Assembly: GCA_016703765.1 (NCBI GenBank)
Contig: JADJBL010000030.1
Location: 16,754-80,753, forward strand
Direction of reading: 5' to 3'
Source: Saprospirales bacterium
GTDB lineage: Bacteria; Bacteroidota; Bacteroidia; Chitinophagales; Saprospiraceae
DNA length: 64,000 nt
The notes below the pieces were generated by a model that ran no database searches, was not told the origin of the DNA, and worked only from the letters and a program-made list of their open reading frames with translations. A program made the position numbers and the translations under genes. Numbering within the stretch: position 1 is the first letter of the stretch; every line of letters begins with the position of its first letter. Positions 8,710 through 18,600 of this stretch are shown here, one piece after another.

Positions 8710-9798
8710 ATGATGCTCGACGTCTCCTTGGAAATGCTATGGACCCAGCTGCTTTCGCTGAAAGTCGGGCACGCCTATTATGCCGATGGAATCAGCCGGG
8801 ACCTTACTTTTCAGCCTACGCCGGACACGGAGTTGAACCTGAAGAACCTGCGCATCCTGTTTCGGGAGACGCCCGAGGGCTTTGTCTTGCTGGCTGACGC
8901 CAAAAAATCGCTGAGCCTCGTCAAGTCGCCCCTGCTCAAGGTGGAGAAGTTGAGTTTTTATATCCGCAACAGCAATCCCCGGTTTTACAATTTCACCGAC
9001 CTGGCTTTCCCGACAGCTGGCTCTTTGTTTTACTTCCACAACCGCATGGAGAACCTGGCGGGAAAGCAAAAGATAAAACTGCTCCACTCGGGCGAGACTT
9101 TTTCCGCAAAAGAAGAGGAGCAGGTGCGCTGGTCGTCCCGCCGCTTCGAATACGAGCTGGCAGGAGGTAAGAAAGCGGCCAAGTGGGAGCTGGCCGACGC
9201 TTTGGGAAACAAGCTTCCCGCCGATTCGGCCGTGTTGCCGGAGGGGGCGGGCAAGTTGCGCATCGACCTGAGGGACCGTCCGGAGGGCGCTTTTTCCCTC
9301 AAGGCGGGTGATAAGCCTTTTGTATTTTACACGAGCGATAAAGTGCTGGATGGTTATTTCGGTATTCTGGATATTTACCTGGATCAAGCTTCCGGGAAAT
9401 ACTCCTGGATCGGTAAGGACCAGTTTATCAGCCAGGAGTACCACCTTCAATTCCTCAACCGCAAAACCTACTGGAAATACTTTCTGGTCGATCAAAGCGC
9501 CAAGAAGGAGAAGCCGAATTTCAGCGACCCTACACTGAGTATCAACGGAACAGAGCTTCCTTTCGGGAAGTTCACCTTTACCGAATTACCGAACAAGCAC
9601 CAGGCTGCCGTGGTGGAATCCACAGAACCGCTGGCCCTGGAGGAGCACGTATCGGAGAACGACAAGATTTTGCTGAAAATGAAACGAGATGGGAAGCTGT
9701 TGGCCAAGCCCATCAAGTTAGCCAAACCGGGTGTGGAAATCGTCAAGCCCGACAAGGCAAGCGGCAAGATCTATTCAGAAATCTTTGCATATATCTAG
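8710..9798 (+). CDS. Unrecognised protein between cap and sheath genes
   Basis: A 362-residue protein without a signal peptide or membrane segment. The composition is rich in beta-prone stretches. The C-terminal 100 residues (SINGTELPFGKFTF through VEIVKPDKASGKIY) look like a small beta domain. I do not recognise the family. Its fixed place in the structural run (17 bases after the cap gene, 43 before the sheath gene) makes a structural or assembly role likely, for example a collar or an additional cap, but this is inference. Confidence 0.7.
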   Translation: MMLDVSLEMLWTQLLSLKVGHAYYADGISRDLTFQPTPDTELNLKNLRILFRETPEGFVLLADAKKSLSLVKSPLLKVEKLSFYIRNSNPRFYNFTDLAFPTAGSLFYFHNRMENLAGKQKIKLLHSGETFSAKEEEQVRWSSRRFEYELAGGKKAAKWELADALGNKLPADSAVLPEGAGKLRIDLRDRPEGAFSLKAGDKPFVFYTSDKVLDGYFGILDIYLDQASGKYSWIGKDQFISQEYHLQFLNRKTYWKYFLVDQSAKKEKPNFSDPTLSINGTELPFGKFTFTELPNKHQAAVVESTEPLALEEHVSENDKILLKMKRDGKLLAKPIKLAKPGVEIVKPDKASGKIYSEIFAYI

Positions 9799-9841
9799 AT
9801 CAGGATTTAACCAATAAGTTAACCTACAACTCCTCTCAGTT

Positions 9842-11473
9842 ATGACCAGATTCGCAACACCAGGCGTTTATGTTCGGGAACAAAACGCGTTCGGTACGTC
9901 AGGAAGAGCAGTTCCAACCGCCATACCTGCTTTCATCGGGTACACGGCGAAAGCCCAGAAGGGAACCACCTCCGTCCTCAACACCCCGACCAAGATTGAG
10001 TCGCTCTCCGATTTCGAAAAGATCTTCGGCGGCGCTCCATCCACCACTTTTTCGCTCAAATCAAAAGACGATGCGGGCTTCAGCGTCTCGATCGACAAGG
10101 GCAGCCAGTTTTACCTCTACAACTCCATGCGGCTATTCTACGCCAACGGAGGAGGTAACTGCTACGTCGTTTCGGTGGGCGATTATTCCGGCCCCGCCAA
10201 GGCAGACGATCTGCTCGGCGAAAAGACCGACGGCGGCTTGAAAGCGCTGTTGCTGGAGCAGGAGCCGACCATGGTCGTCATCCCCGACGCCCTGCTGCTC
10301 GAAGCTTCCGAGTGCTACGCCGTGTATCGCGCCGTGCTGAAACATTGCGGCTGGGAAACCAAGAGCCGCTTCGGCATTTTCGACGTGCACAACGGCTACC
10401 AGGCCCGTACTTTTGACAACAAGGACGTCATCAACAATTTCCGCGAAGCCGTTGGGGAAAACTTCCTCAGCTTCGGCGCCGCTTACTACCCCTGGCTGGA
10501 AACCTCCATCGTCACCAAGGACGAGATTTCCTTCAAGCAGATCAGCAACCCCAACGAATTGGTGAAACTGCTGACCCGCGAAGCCGAAATGCGCTACCCG
10601 GGCGGATCCGCTTCGGGCGCTCCCAAGGCCGCCGCAGGCGCCAAGAAGGAAGGAGATGCAGCCGCGCCTCCCGCTCCGGCAGCCGGCAAGGTGGATGAGA
10701 AGAACCAGAAGAAATACGCCGACGCCAAGGCCGAGATCGACAAGCTCAAGGATACGGGCGCCAAGGCTTCTACCCTGGATCAAAACCTCAAAGCCATCAG
10801 CCCGATGTATCGCTCCGTGCTCGATTCCATGCGCACCGAACTCAACCGCCTGCCCGCCGCCGGCGTGATGGCCGGTCTGTATTCGCTGGTCGACAACCTC
10901 ACCGGCGTACACAAGGCCCCGGCCAACGTGAAAGTGGATGCTGCCGTAGCTCCGGCCGTGGCGATCTCCAGCGAAAACCAGGAAGACCTCAACATGCCGA
11001 TCAACGGCAAGGCCGTCAACGCCATCCGCTCCTTCATCGGGCGCGGCGTGGTGGTCTGGGGCGCCCGCACCCTGGATGGCAACAGCCAGGACTGGCGCTA
11101 CATCAACGTTCGCCGCACCATGATCATGCTGGAGCAATCCGTCAAGAACCTCATGGAGCGCTACGTATTTGAGCCCAATACCTCGCAGACCTGGATCAAG
11201 ATCCGGACCTCCCTCGTCAATTTCCTGACCCTCATGTGGAAGCAGGGCACCCTCGTGGGCTCTTCGCCTACCCAGGCTTTCGACGTGGCCCTGGGCCTCG
11301 GCTCCACTATGTCGTCGGAAGATGTCATGGAAGGCATCATGCGCATATCGGTAAGAGTGGCCATTTCCCGTCCGGCTGAATTCATCGAGATCACCTTCGA
11401 GCAGAAAATGCAGGAAGGCGGCGGTGCGGAAGGCGGTGCGGAAGCTCCTGCCGAAGGCGGAGAAGGCGAATAG
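9842..11473 (+). CDS. Contractile tail sheath protein
   Basis: The 543-residue sheath subunit that contracts to drive the inner tube into a target. The N-terminus has the sheath hallmark TPGVYVREQNAFG and the segment ESLSDFEKIFGG. The conserved C-terminal domain (residues about 385-530) includes AVNAIRSFIGRGVVVWGART, INVRRTMIMLEQS, TLMWKQGTLVG and the final strand SRPAEFIEITFEQ. An Ala/Lys/Pro-rich linker of about 40 residues (approximately 260-305, including KEGDAAAPPAPAAGK) interrupts the protein. It is the only sheath gene in the window, while Afp-type clusters often have two or three. Confidence 0.95.
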   Translation: MTRFATPGVYVREQNAFGTSGRAVPTAIPAFIGYTAKAQKGTTSVLNTPTKIESLSDFEKIFGGAPSTTFSLKSKDDAGFSVSIDKGSQFYLYNSMRLFYANGGGNCYVVSVGDYSGPAKADDLLGEKTDGGLKALLLEQEPTMVVIPDALLLEASECYAVYRAVLKHCGWETKSRFGIFDVHNGYQARTFDNKDVINNFREAVGENFLSFGAAYYPWLETSIVTKDEISFKQISNPNELVKLLTREAEMRYPGGSASGAPKAAAGAKKEGDAAAPPAPAAGKVDEKNQKKYADAKAEIDKLKDTGAKASTLDQNLKAISPMYRSVLDSMRTELNRLPAAGVMAGLYSLVDNLTGVHKAPANVKVDAAVAPAVAISSENQEDLNMPINGKAVNAIRSFIGRGVVVWGARTLDGNSQDWRYINVRRTMIMLEQSVKNLMERYVFEPNTSQTWIKIRTSLVNFLTLMWKQGTLVGSSPTQAFDVALGLGSTMSSEDVMEGIMRISVRVAISRPAEFIEITFEQKMQEGGGAEGGAEAPAEGGEGE

Positions 11474-11515
11474 AATTTGGTTTTCATTATTTAATAACTG
11501 CACAATCACAACCTT

Positions 11516-12001
11516 ATGGCAGATTTTGAAGGCCAATGGCCAGTACCAAAATTTCATTTCCGCGTATCGCTTGGCGATGAGCAAATGAGCTTTCAGGAAG
11601 TCTCCGGGCTCGAACAGAGCACCGACGTAATAGAATATCGCCACGGCGACAGCGAAGTATTCAGTACCATGAAACTGGCCGGCATCGTAAAAACCGGTAC
11701 CCTCGTGCTGAAGAAAGGCGTCTTCACCGACGACGACCGCCTGCTCGAGTTCTTCAACCAGATCTACGAGAAGGACTACTACGGACAGGAAGACACCCGC
11801 ATGTATATCCTGATCGAATTGTTGGACGAAATGGGCGAAACCGTTATGGGCTGGAACATCCAGCGCGCATTCCCCATCAAGTTCAGCGGCACCGATCTCA
11901 AATCCACCGCGAACGAAGTAGCAATCGAATCCATCGAATTCGCCTACGAGTCCATCCGCACCTCGCTGGACGGCAGCTTGTCGGCTGATACCGGAGGATA
12001 A
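11516..12001 (+). CDS. Tail tube protein (gp19/Afp1-like), first copy
   Basis: A 161-residue inner-tube subunit. It starts WPVPKFHFRVSLGDE, then FQEVSGLEQSTDVIEYRHGD, the typical tube-protein opening. The C-terminus carries WNIQRAFPIKFSG and EVAIESIEFAYE, the usual closing strands. It directly follows the sheath gene (42 bp). A long inverted-repeat hairpin lies just downstream, before the second tube gene. Confidence 0.94.
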   Translation: MADFEGQWPVPKFHFRVSLGDEQMSFQEVSGLEQSTDVIEYRHGDSEVFSTMKLAGIVKTGTLVLKKGVFTDDDRLLEFFNQIYEKDYYGQEDTRMYILIELLDEMGETVMGWNIQRAFPIKFSGTDLKSTANEVAIESIEFAYESIRTSLDGSLSADTGG

Positions 12002-12003
12002 TC

Positions 12004-12086
12004 GTTTAGAGAAGTTTAGGAGGTTTAGGAGGTTTAGTTTTCCAAAGCCTTTCTAAACCTTCTAAACTTTCTAAACTTTCTAAACC
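12004..12086. repeat. 9-nt inverted tandem-repeat hairpin between tube genes
   Basis: Four GTTTAGRRG-type nonamers (12004-12037) are followed by four reverse-complement units of the type CTTTCTAAA (12048-12086), giving a stem of more than 30 bp. It starts three bases after the first tube gene stop and ends 8 bases before the second tube start. Homologous hairpins occur at 28788-28860 and 48219-48294. Confidence 0.8.
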
Positions 12087-12094
12087 ATTAAACC

Positions 12095-12556
12095 ATGGCC
12101 GAAATCTACATTCCTCCCGTTGCTTTCTTTTTCTCCGTCAGCGTGGACGGTGGGGAGGGAAACGATTCCAGCTTCAAGGAGGCCTCCGGAATGGAGATCG
12201 AAATAGACATCGAGGAGATTAACGAAGGGGGGAACAACAATTTCAAGCACCGGCTTCCCGGGCGTTCCAAATACCGAAACCTCGTCCTGAAAAGGGGCCT
12301 GGTCAAGAATAATACCTCCCTGCACGATTGGATCACCAAGATCCTTTTGTCTGAAGCCAACCTGGACGAACCGGTGGAAAAGAAGAAGATTCTCGTAAAC
12401 CTGAAATACCCCGATGGCGATGTGGTGATGTCCTGGAGTTTTGAGAACGCCTTCCCCGTGAAGTGGTCGATCTCTAACTTCAATTCCCAGGAAAACTCCC
12501 TCGTGATCGAAACCCTGGAATTCGCCTACCAGAAATTTCAGGTAGAAAACCCTTAA
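12095..12556 (+). CDS. Tail tube protein (gp19/Afp5-like), second copy
   Basis: A 153-residue paralogue of the preceding tube protein: EIYIPPVAFFFSVSVDG, then FKEASGMEIEIDIEEINEGG, and the C-terminal SFENAFPVKWSISNFNSQEN followed by VIETLEFAYQ. In Afp-type particles such second tube proteins act as initiators that join the tube to the spike and baseplate. The gene begins just after a large hairpin and is followed by the DUF5908 gene with a 3-bp gap. Confidence 0.93.
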   Translation: MAEIYIPPVAFFFSVSVDGGEGNDSSFKEASGMEIEIDIEEINEGGNNNFKHRLPGRSKYRNLVLKRGLVKNNTSLHDWITKILLSEANLDEPVEKKKILVNLKYPDGDVVMSWSFENAFPVKWSISNFNSQENSLVIETLEFAYQKFQVENP

Positions 12557-12559
12557 CCC

Positions 12560-12730
12560 ATGCCGATCGAGATCAAGGAACTCGTCATCAAAGCCCAAGT
12601 GCAACAAACCCTGGGCGGCCAAAAGGAGGAAGGAATTTCTCCCCAAAAATGGCAGAAACTGAAAAAAGAAGTGGTGGAAGAATGCGTGGAGAAAATTAAA
12701 GAATGGCTGGAGCGGAAGCTCGAGCGCTAA
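12560..12730 (+). CDS. Small DUF5908-type eCIS protein
   Basis: A 56-residue reading frame beginning MPIEIKELVIKAQV, which I recognise as the DUF5908 family of tiny proteins found between tube and LysM genes in contractile injection clusters. The rest is a charged helix (WQKLKKEVVEECVEKIKEWL). The function is not established; a baseplate or chaperone role is plausible. It starts 3 bases after the second tube gene and ends 15 bases before the LysM gene. Confidence 0.85.
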   Translation: MPIEIKELVIKAQVQQTLGGQKEEGISPQKWQKLKKEVVEECVEKIKEWLERKLER

Positions 12731-12745
12731 GCCTTAACCCATAGG

Positions 12746-13399
12746 ATGGAAAAACTCAGGATCATACCATATAGAGATCTGGCGGCAGCCCCTGCCGGAG
12801 ATCCTTTCACGGTGAGTATCAACCCCGAAAAGCTGACCTTTGCGCGCAGCGTCAAATTCAACGAGGGCGATACCCCCACCACCAAACGCACCGTCACCCA
12901 ATTTCAGGGCTTCGATACGGATACCATGAGCTTCGAACTGGTGATCGACGGAACCGGCGTGGCCAGCTCGACCGAAAAAGTGGCGGATGAGTTGAAAAAA
13001 CTCCAGGACTGCCTCTACGAATACGACGGGCAAATCCACAAACCGCATTACCTGAAGATCACCTGGGGCCAGGACAGCAAATTCGTCTGCCACCTCAAAT
13101 CGATGAATATCCAGTACACCCTCTTCAAATCGACCGGCGATCCGCTCCGGGCGAAGGTGACCCTCACCTTCCTCGAATATACGGACGTCAAGGAAGCAGA
13201 GGCGATTTACAACAGCAATTCCCCCGACATGACCCACGTCCGGACGATCAGCGAGGGAGACCACTTGCCCCAAATGTGCCAGGAGATCTACGGCGATATG
13301 AAATACTACATCCCGGTGGCCAGGGTCAATGGGCTGACCAATTTCCGCAACCTTACGGTCGGAACCCAATTGGTCTTTCCCCCACTTAAAAAAGCCTGA
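12746..13399 (+). CDS. Afp7-like baseplate protein with LysM domain
   Basis: A 217-residue protein. The N-terminal half is of the Afp7/gp53 type (MEKLRIIPYRDL, then PFTVSINPEKLTFARSVKFN and FELVIDGTGVASS). A C-terminal LysM module covers residues about 165-214 (RTISEGDHLPQMCQEIYGD and YYIPVARVNGL, ending in GTQLVFPPLK). In related particles this protein stabilises the baseplate around the spike, and its LysM acts in packing rather than necessarily binding peptidoglycan. It is 15 bp after DUF5908 and 2 bp before the spike gene. Confidence 0.9.
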   Translation: MEKLRIIPYRDLAAAPAGDPFTVSINPEKLTFARSVKFNEGDTPTTKRTVTQFQGFDTDTMSFELVIDGTGVASSTEKVADELKKLQDCLYEYDGQIHKPHYLKITWGQDSKFVCHLKSMNIQYTLFKSTGDPLRAKVTLTFLEYTDVKEAEAIYNSNSPDMTHVRTISEGDHLPQMCQEIYGDMKYYIPVARVNGLTNFRNLTVGTQLVFPPLKKA

Positions 13400-13401
13400 T
13401 C

Positions 13402-15217
13402 ATGCCCAACGAAACGAACTCTCCACAGCAGGACGTACAGGACATCGTCAGTTTTGCCATATTCGCCAACGGTTCCCAGGTGCAGGATACGCACATGTAT
13501 GTGTACTCTATCGAGGTCGAACACTGCATCAACTCCATATCCAAAGCCAAATTCGTTTTGCTCGACGGAGACCCCTCGACCCAGACCTTCGAGGTCAAAA
13601 TTCGGATGATTTCAGCCCCGGTGTTTCGATCAAGGTCAATGTCGGCTATCAAACGCAAACCACCACGATCTTTGAAGGCTTTGTCATCGCTACCGGGGTA
13701 AAAGTGAAAGAAGGAACCCATTCGCAGCTCACGGTGGAATGCGTCGGCAACGCCTACCGCATGACCGTCAGCAGAAAAACCAGGTACTTTATGGATATGG
13801 ACGACTCGGATATCATTTCCGATGTCATTTCCTCCTATAACTCGGTCAGTATGGGCACCGTGGAATCGAGCTCCGTGAGGCACAAAAGCCTGGTGCAATA
13901 CAACTCCAGTGATTGGGATTTTATCCTGATGCGCGCCGAAGCCACCGGCATGATCGTCAATTCCCACGATAACCAGGTCTCGGTCAACAAACCGAGGATG
14001 AACGAAAGTCCCTCGCTTTCCTGGAATACGGCAGAGATATCATCAAGTGCGATCTCCAGGCCGATGGCCGTTATCAGGTCAAAAGCGTAGAGGCCAGCGC
14101 CTGGGATAGTTCTCAACAGCAGGTCGTCACAGGGCAATCGACGGAAGCGACGCTCCAGATGAACACCCAGGGCGACAACAAAGTCTCTGGGGAAACAATG
14201 GCCGATTTCGTCCATCCCCTCAAGTCCATTATCCACTCTTCCGGACCGAAAACGCAGCAGGAATTGAACAAATGGGCCAACGCCCGCCTGTTGAAATCGC
14301 GTTTCTCCAGAATCAGGGGCTCAGTCACTTTCCAGGGCAATGCCAGCGTCGTGACCGACTCCCTGGTCACGCTGGGTGGCTTTGGCGATTATTTCAACGG
14401 CGACGCCTATGTGTCCAAGGTGGTTCACAAGGTGGATTTGGGCAACTGGCTCACGGAAGCGCATATCGGCTTTACTTCCGTTCCCTTTGCGGAGGCCACC
14501 CCGAATGTGACCGTCCTGCCCGCTGCGGGCTTGTACCCCGGCATCGAAGGACTGTACAATGGCGTGGTCACCAAGATCGACCAGGACCCCGATGGTCATG
14601 AAAGAATACAGATCAAAATACCCGTGCTCCTGAATTCCGAAACCCTTTGGGCCCGCATGGCCACCATTTACGCAACCGACCAGGGAGGGGTGTATTTCCT
14701 TCCCGAAATAGGCGACGAGGTGATCGTCGGATTTATCCAGAACGACCCCCTCTACCCGGTCATTCTGGGCAAATTGCACAGCCAGAAGATCAAACCCCCG
14801 TTTACGGCCGATAATCAAAACTCCAACAAGGGGATCGTCACCAAAAGCAAGCTCAAACTGGTTTTCGAAGACCAGAAAAAGAACATCCTGATCGAGACCC
14901 CCGGCGGGCAAAAAATTTGGCTCAAGGACGAAGACAAGACCATCACCATACAGGATTCGAACAACAACAAGATCGTGATGGACAACAGCGGGATCGTCAT
15001 CAATTCGGCTAAAGACCTCACGCTCAAGGCAACGGGAAAGATCAGCCTGGAGGCCAACCAGAACATCGCCCTGGAATCCAAGGGCGGGGATGTGTCCTCG
15101 GCAGGACTCAACGTGAAAATAGACGCCAAGATCACCGCATCGGTAAAGGGAAGTATGGCAGAATTAAAAGGCACCGCCTCCACGGAGGTAAAAGGGGCCA
15201 TCGTTCGGATAAATTAA
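13402..15217 (+). CDS. Vgr-type central spike protein (two frameshifts)
   Basis: The trimeric spike (Afp8/VgrG-like) that tops the inner tube. Three consecutive reading frames give one protein of about 605 residues: first MPNETNSPQQDVQD to STQTFEV; then, after a missing A near 13598, VSIKVNVGYQTQTTTIFEGF through MILMRAEAT-type sequence; then, after a missing C near 14020, GRDIIKCDLQADGRYQVKSV to the end. The last part contains the gp5 OB-fold region (GLYPGIEGLYNGVVTKIDQD and GVYFLPEIGDEVIVGFIQND) and the repetitive beta-helix end (IVINSAKDLTLKATGKISLE). Both breaks fall in homopolymers and are probably assembly errors. No extra effector domain is fused at the C-terminus. Confidence 0.9.
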
Positions 15218-15220
15218 TTT

Positions 15221-15640
15221 ATGAAAAAGCATAACTCATTTCTGGGGAGAGGCTGGAGTTTTCCTCCGACCTTCAACAAAGACGCCGGCTCGGTAGAGAT
15301 GGTGGCCGAGGAGGAAGATATCCGCCAAAGCCTGTACCTGCTGCTCTCCACCACTCCGGGCGAACGCATCACCAACGTGAAGTTCGGCTGCGACCTCAAC
15401 CGGGTGCTTTTCGATCCGGTCAACAGCGGGATCGACATCATCATCAAGGATATGATCACCCATGCCATACTGTATTACGAACCGCGGATTTCATTGCGGG
15501 ATATCAAGATCGTCAAAGACCGCCAATTGGAAGGTGTGGTGGAAATTTCCATAGATTACATCGTCCGGAAGATCAACGCCAGGAGCAATATCGTATTTCC
15601 GTTCTATCAGCTGGAAGGCACGAATGTCAGGGAAGTATAG
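15221..15640 (+). CDS. Baseplate wedge protein, gp25/GPW (Afp9-like)
   Basis: A 139-residue protein with the gp25 pattern: GRGWSFPPTFN, then EEDIRQSLYLLLSTTPGERI containing the PGER-type turn, NVKFGCDLNRVLFDP, and ILYYEPRISLRDIKI. The gp25 family nucleates sheath assembly on the baseplate. It starts 3 bases after the spike gene and is followed by the large baseplate gene after 29 bases. Confidence 0.95.
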   Translation: MKKHNSFLGRGWSFPPTFNKDAGSVEMVAEEEDIRQSLYLLLSTTPGERITNVKFGCDLNRVLFDPVNSGIDIIIKDMITHAILYYEPRISLRDIKIVKDRQLEGVVEISIDYIVRKINARSNIVFPFYQLEGTNVREV

Positions 15641-15669
15641 CGGATTCCACCACTTGTTTACGCCCCATC

Positions 15670-18600
15670 ATGAAAGACCCAGTCAATAAAGTATCTAATT
15701 TTAAATTCGGGACGGGTACCACGCAGTACCAGCGGCTCCACCCTGCCCTGCTGCCTGAAAATGCCCCTATCCACGGCATGAGCCTGAGCGAGCTGATGGC
15801 TTATTCCGTGGCCTATTCCCAAAATCTGGTCTATTACAACGAGAAGAACCAGCCCGACGGATACTGGTCGGACTTCCTCCTGTCCGATATCAGTTTTATC
15901 CTCTCCACCATCATCAGCCTCAACCTGGAGAAACTCGATCTGGAATTTAACGAGCATGTGAGCCGGTTTTACCGCGCCAATCAAAAAGTCCAGCGCCTCG
16001 AAGCCACCGAAACCATCTTTGAATTCATAAAGGGAATGGCCCTCAGGCTGAATACCTGGCGCCAACAGGTCAATGCCATCAGCCTGCCCAACTCGGACAT
16101 CGAATACCAGGTGGCCTTCGAACTGGAAAGCATCATTCAAAGCCAGGCGGGCGAAGACCTCCGCAAGTTGATTTCTTACGACCTGGGCGCCGGTGCCAAA
16201 GGCGGTCTGGGCTCAGCCGTCGGCCTGTCCTATAAAGAATTCGGGGAGATTTGGGAATCGGAAGGCGTGGCGCCCGTAAACATCTTCCTGGGCGACCGCA
16301 TGGAAGAACAGTACAACCGGGCCATGGCCAATATCCGCCTGGTGTATCGCTCGTTTTTAAATACGCTGACTTACGCCAAATTCAACTTCGAGCCGTATTT
16401 CCAGCAGGCCCTCCTCCAAAAATCCGACCACAAGCCCCATGCTGCCCTGCTCATGGCCTTCCTCTCCACACTTGATAAAGCGCAGGGAGACCTCAACCAC
16501 GTGAGCGACCGCTACCTGAAGTTCTACTACGAAAACTACCTCCAGCTCTTCCCGGCCACCAGCGTGCCCGATACGGCGCACCTCTGCTTCGACCTGGCCG
16601 ACCATGTCGACTCCATGCTCCTGCGAAAAGGGGCCAAACTGCAAAGCGAAGGGACCAACAACGTGGTCTTTGAAACGAACCAGGATCTGGAACTCAACCA
16701 GGCGGAAATCGCCTCCCTGCGGACCATGTACCTGAGCAAGTTCAGCAAGATCGAAACGAGCAATTACCAGCTCGTCACCGGCATCTATGCGGCGCCTGTG
16801 GCCAACTCAAAAGACGGCAGCGGGCTGCCCTTCGAAGAGCCGAACGAGCCCTGGCCCACATTCGGAGAAGAACAGGCCGAAAAACCCGCCAACGACCGAA
16901 GCATGGAAAAGGCCTCCCTCGGCTTTGCCTTCTCCTCCCCCGTGTTTTATCTCAAGGAAGGCGTGCGCAAAGTGCGCATGAAGATCCATTTCCAGAAAGA
17001 ATCGGCCGGAATACTCAAGAAGCTGGTCCTCGACGTCATGCAGAAGGCCAATACCCGGACCGACAAGATCGAAACCCTGACGCTCGAAGAAGCTTTCTAC
17101 AAAAGGGTCTTCAACCAGGTGGGCAACGACCGAAACATCCGCATTCACTACAGCAACGAAAAAGGCTGGATCCGCATCGACTCCAACCTCATCCGCATAT
17201 TTGCCGCAGGCGAAGGAGGCTGGCCCAAAACCGAACAACTGGAAAAAGGCCATACGCTGGATATTCTGGAAACCCTGGGTATCGAATTTACCATCCAGGC
17301 CAACCAGCCCGCCGCCAGCCCTTTCGGAGAAAACCACCCGGAAGCGGCCGCCTACAACAGCGCCTTCCCCATCGTCAAAGTGCTATTCGACGATTCGGTC
17401 GAACCCTACCCCTACTCCTTCCTCCGGGAAGTGATCATCCAAAACTGCGAAATAGAAGTGGAGGCCGAACGGGTCAAAGGCATGCAGGTGTACAACAGCC
17501 TGGGCCGCCTCGACAACCGGCAGCCCTTCCAGGCTTTCGGGCCCCAGCCCAAGGTGGGAGAATACATGCTCATCGGCAACGAGGAGATCTTCCGCAAACA
17601 TATCCAGTCCCTGTCCTTCGAAGTCGATTGGCTGAACCTGCCCAAAGACTCGGAGGATTTCCGGAAGTACTACCAGCAATACAACAAGGACCTGAGTCCC
17701 GAAAAATACAAGGTGGGCTTCAAGGCTTACGCAAACGGCGATTTTTACCCGATCGACAACGACTCGGTATTGACCTTCCCGCTCTTCCCGAATGCCGGCA
17801 CCGGAGGGAAAGAGCTGGCGGCCAGTAAGTTCACCATGGGCATCGAACAATTGCAGGCACTGCAATTGACCGCCGACCCCTTCCTGCAGGAACCCAACGA
17901 ATTCAATCCGGATACCCAGACGGGCTACCTCCGGATGGAAATCCTCGAACCCGACGACGCCTTCGGGCACCAGTTGTACACCAAGGTTTTTACCCAAACG
18001 ATCACCCACAACGCCCAAGCCGCCGAGGAGGACAAGCTCTCGCTCCCAAACGAGCCCTTTTCTCCCCAGGTCAAAAATATCTACCTGCACTACAAGGCCA
18101 ATACGCAATTCACCCCCGCTTCCGTAAAGGGTTCCAAAACGGAGAAAATCTACCACGTGCATCCTTTCGGAGTGGTGGACCTGACCCGGGAATCCTCTTT
18201 CTCCGAAGGACACCTCACGCCGGAACTCAAGGAAGACGGCTATCTGTTCCTGGGCATTCAGAAGGTCAAGCCCATGCAGACGCTTTCCATGCTGTTCCAA
18301 CTGGTCACCCGGAGCGCGCAGACGGCCTCGGCCTTTTCTCTTCCCAAAACCCGATGGAGCTACCTGAGCCACGACACCTGGGTAGATTTCACCGAACGCC
18401 AGGTCGTGTACGACTCCACGGACCAGTTTACCAAAACGGGGATCGTGCGACTTCACATGCCGCGGGCCGTTTTCACCGAAAACTCCCTGTTGCCTCCGGG
18501 CTATTTCTGGATCCGGGTGGGCATCAAGGGAAGTGTGGACCTGCTCTGCCATTGCATCGCCGTGAAGCCACAGGCCGTCGCGGCCAGGAGCCTGATCGCC

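Noticed and set aside
12004..12086. Telomere-like repeats (TTTAGGG resemblance)
   Set aside because: The unit is 9 nt, occurs as inverted pairs at gene ends on a normal chromosomal segment, and there is no chromosome end.
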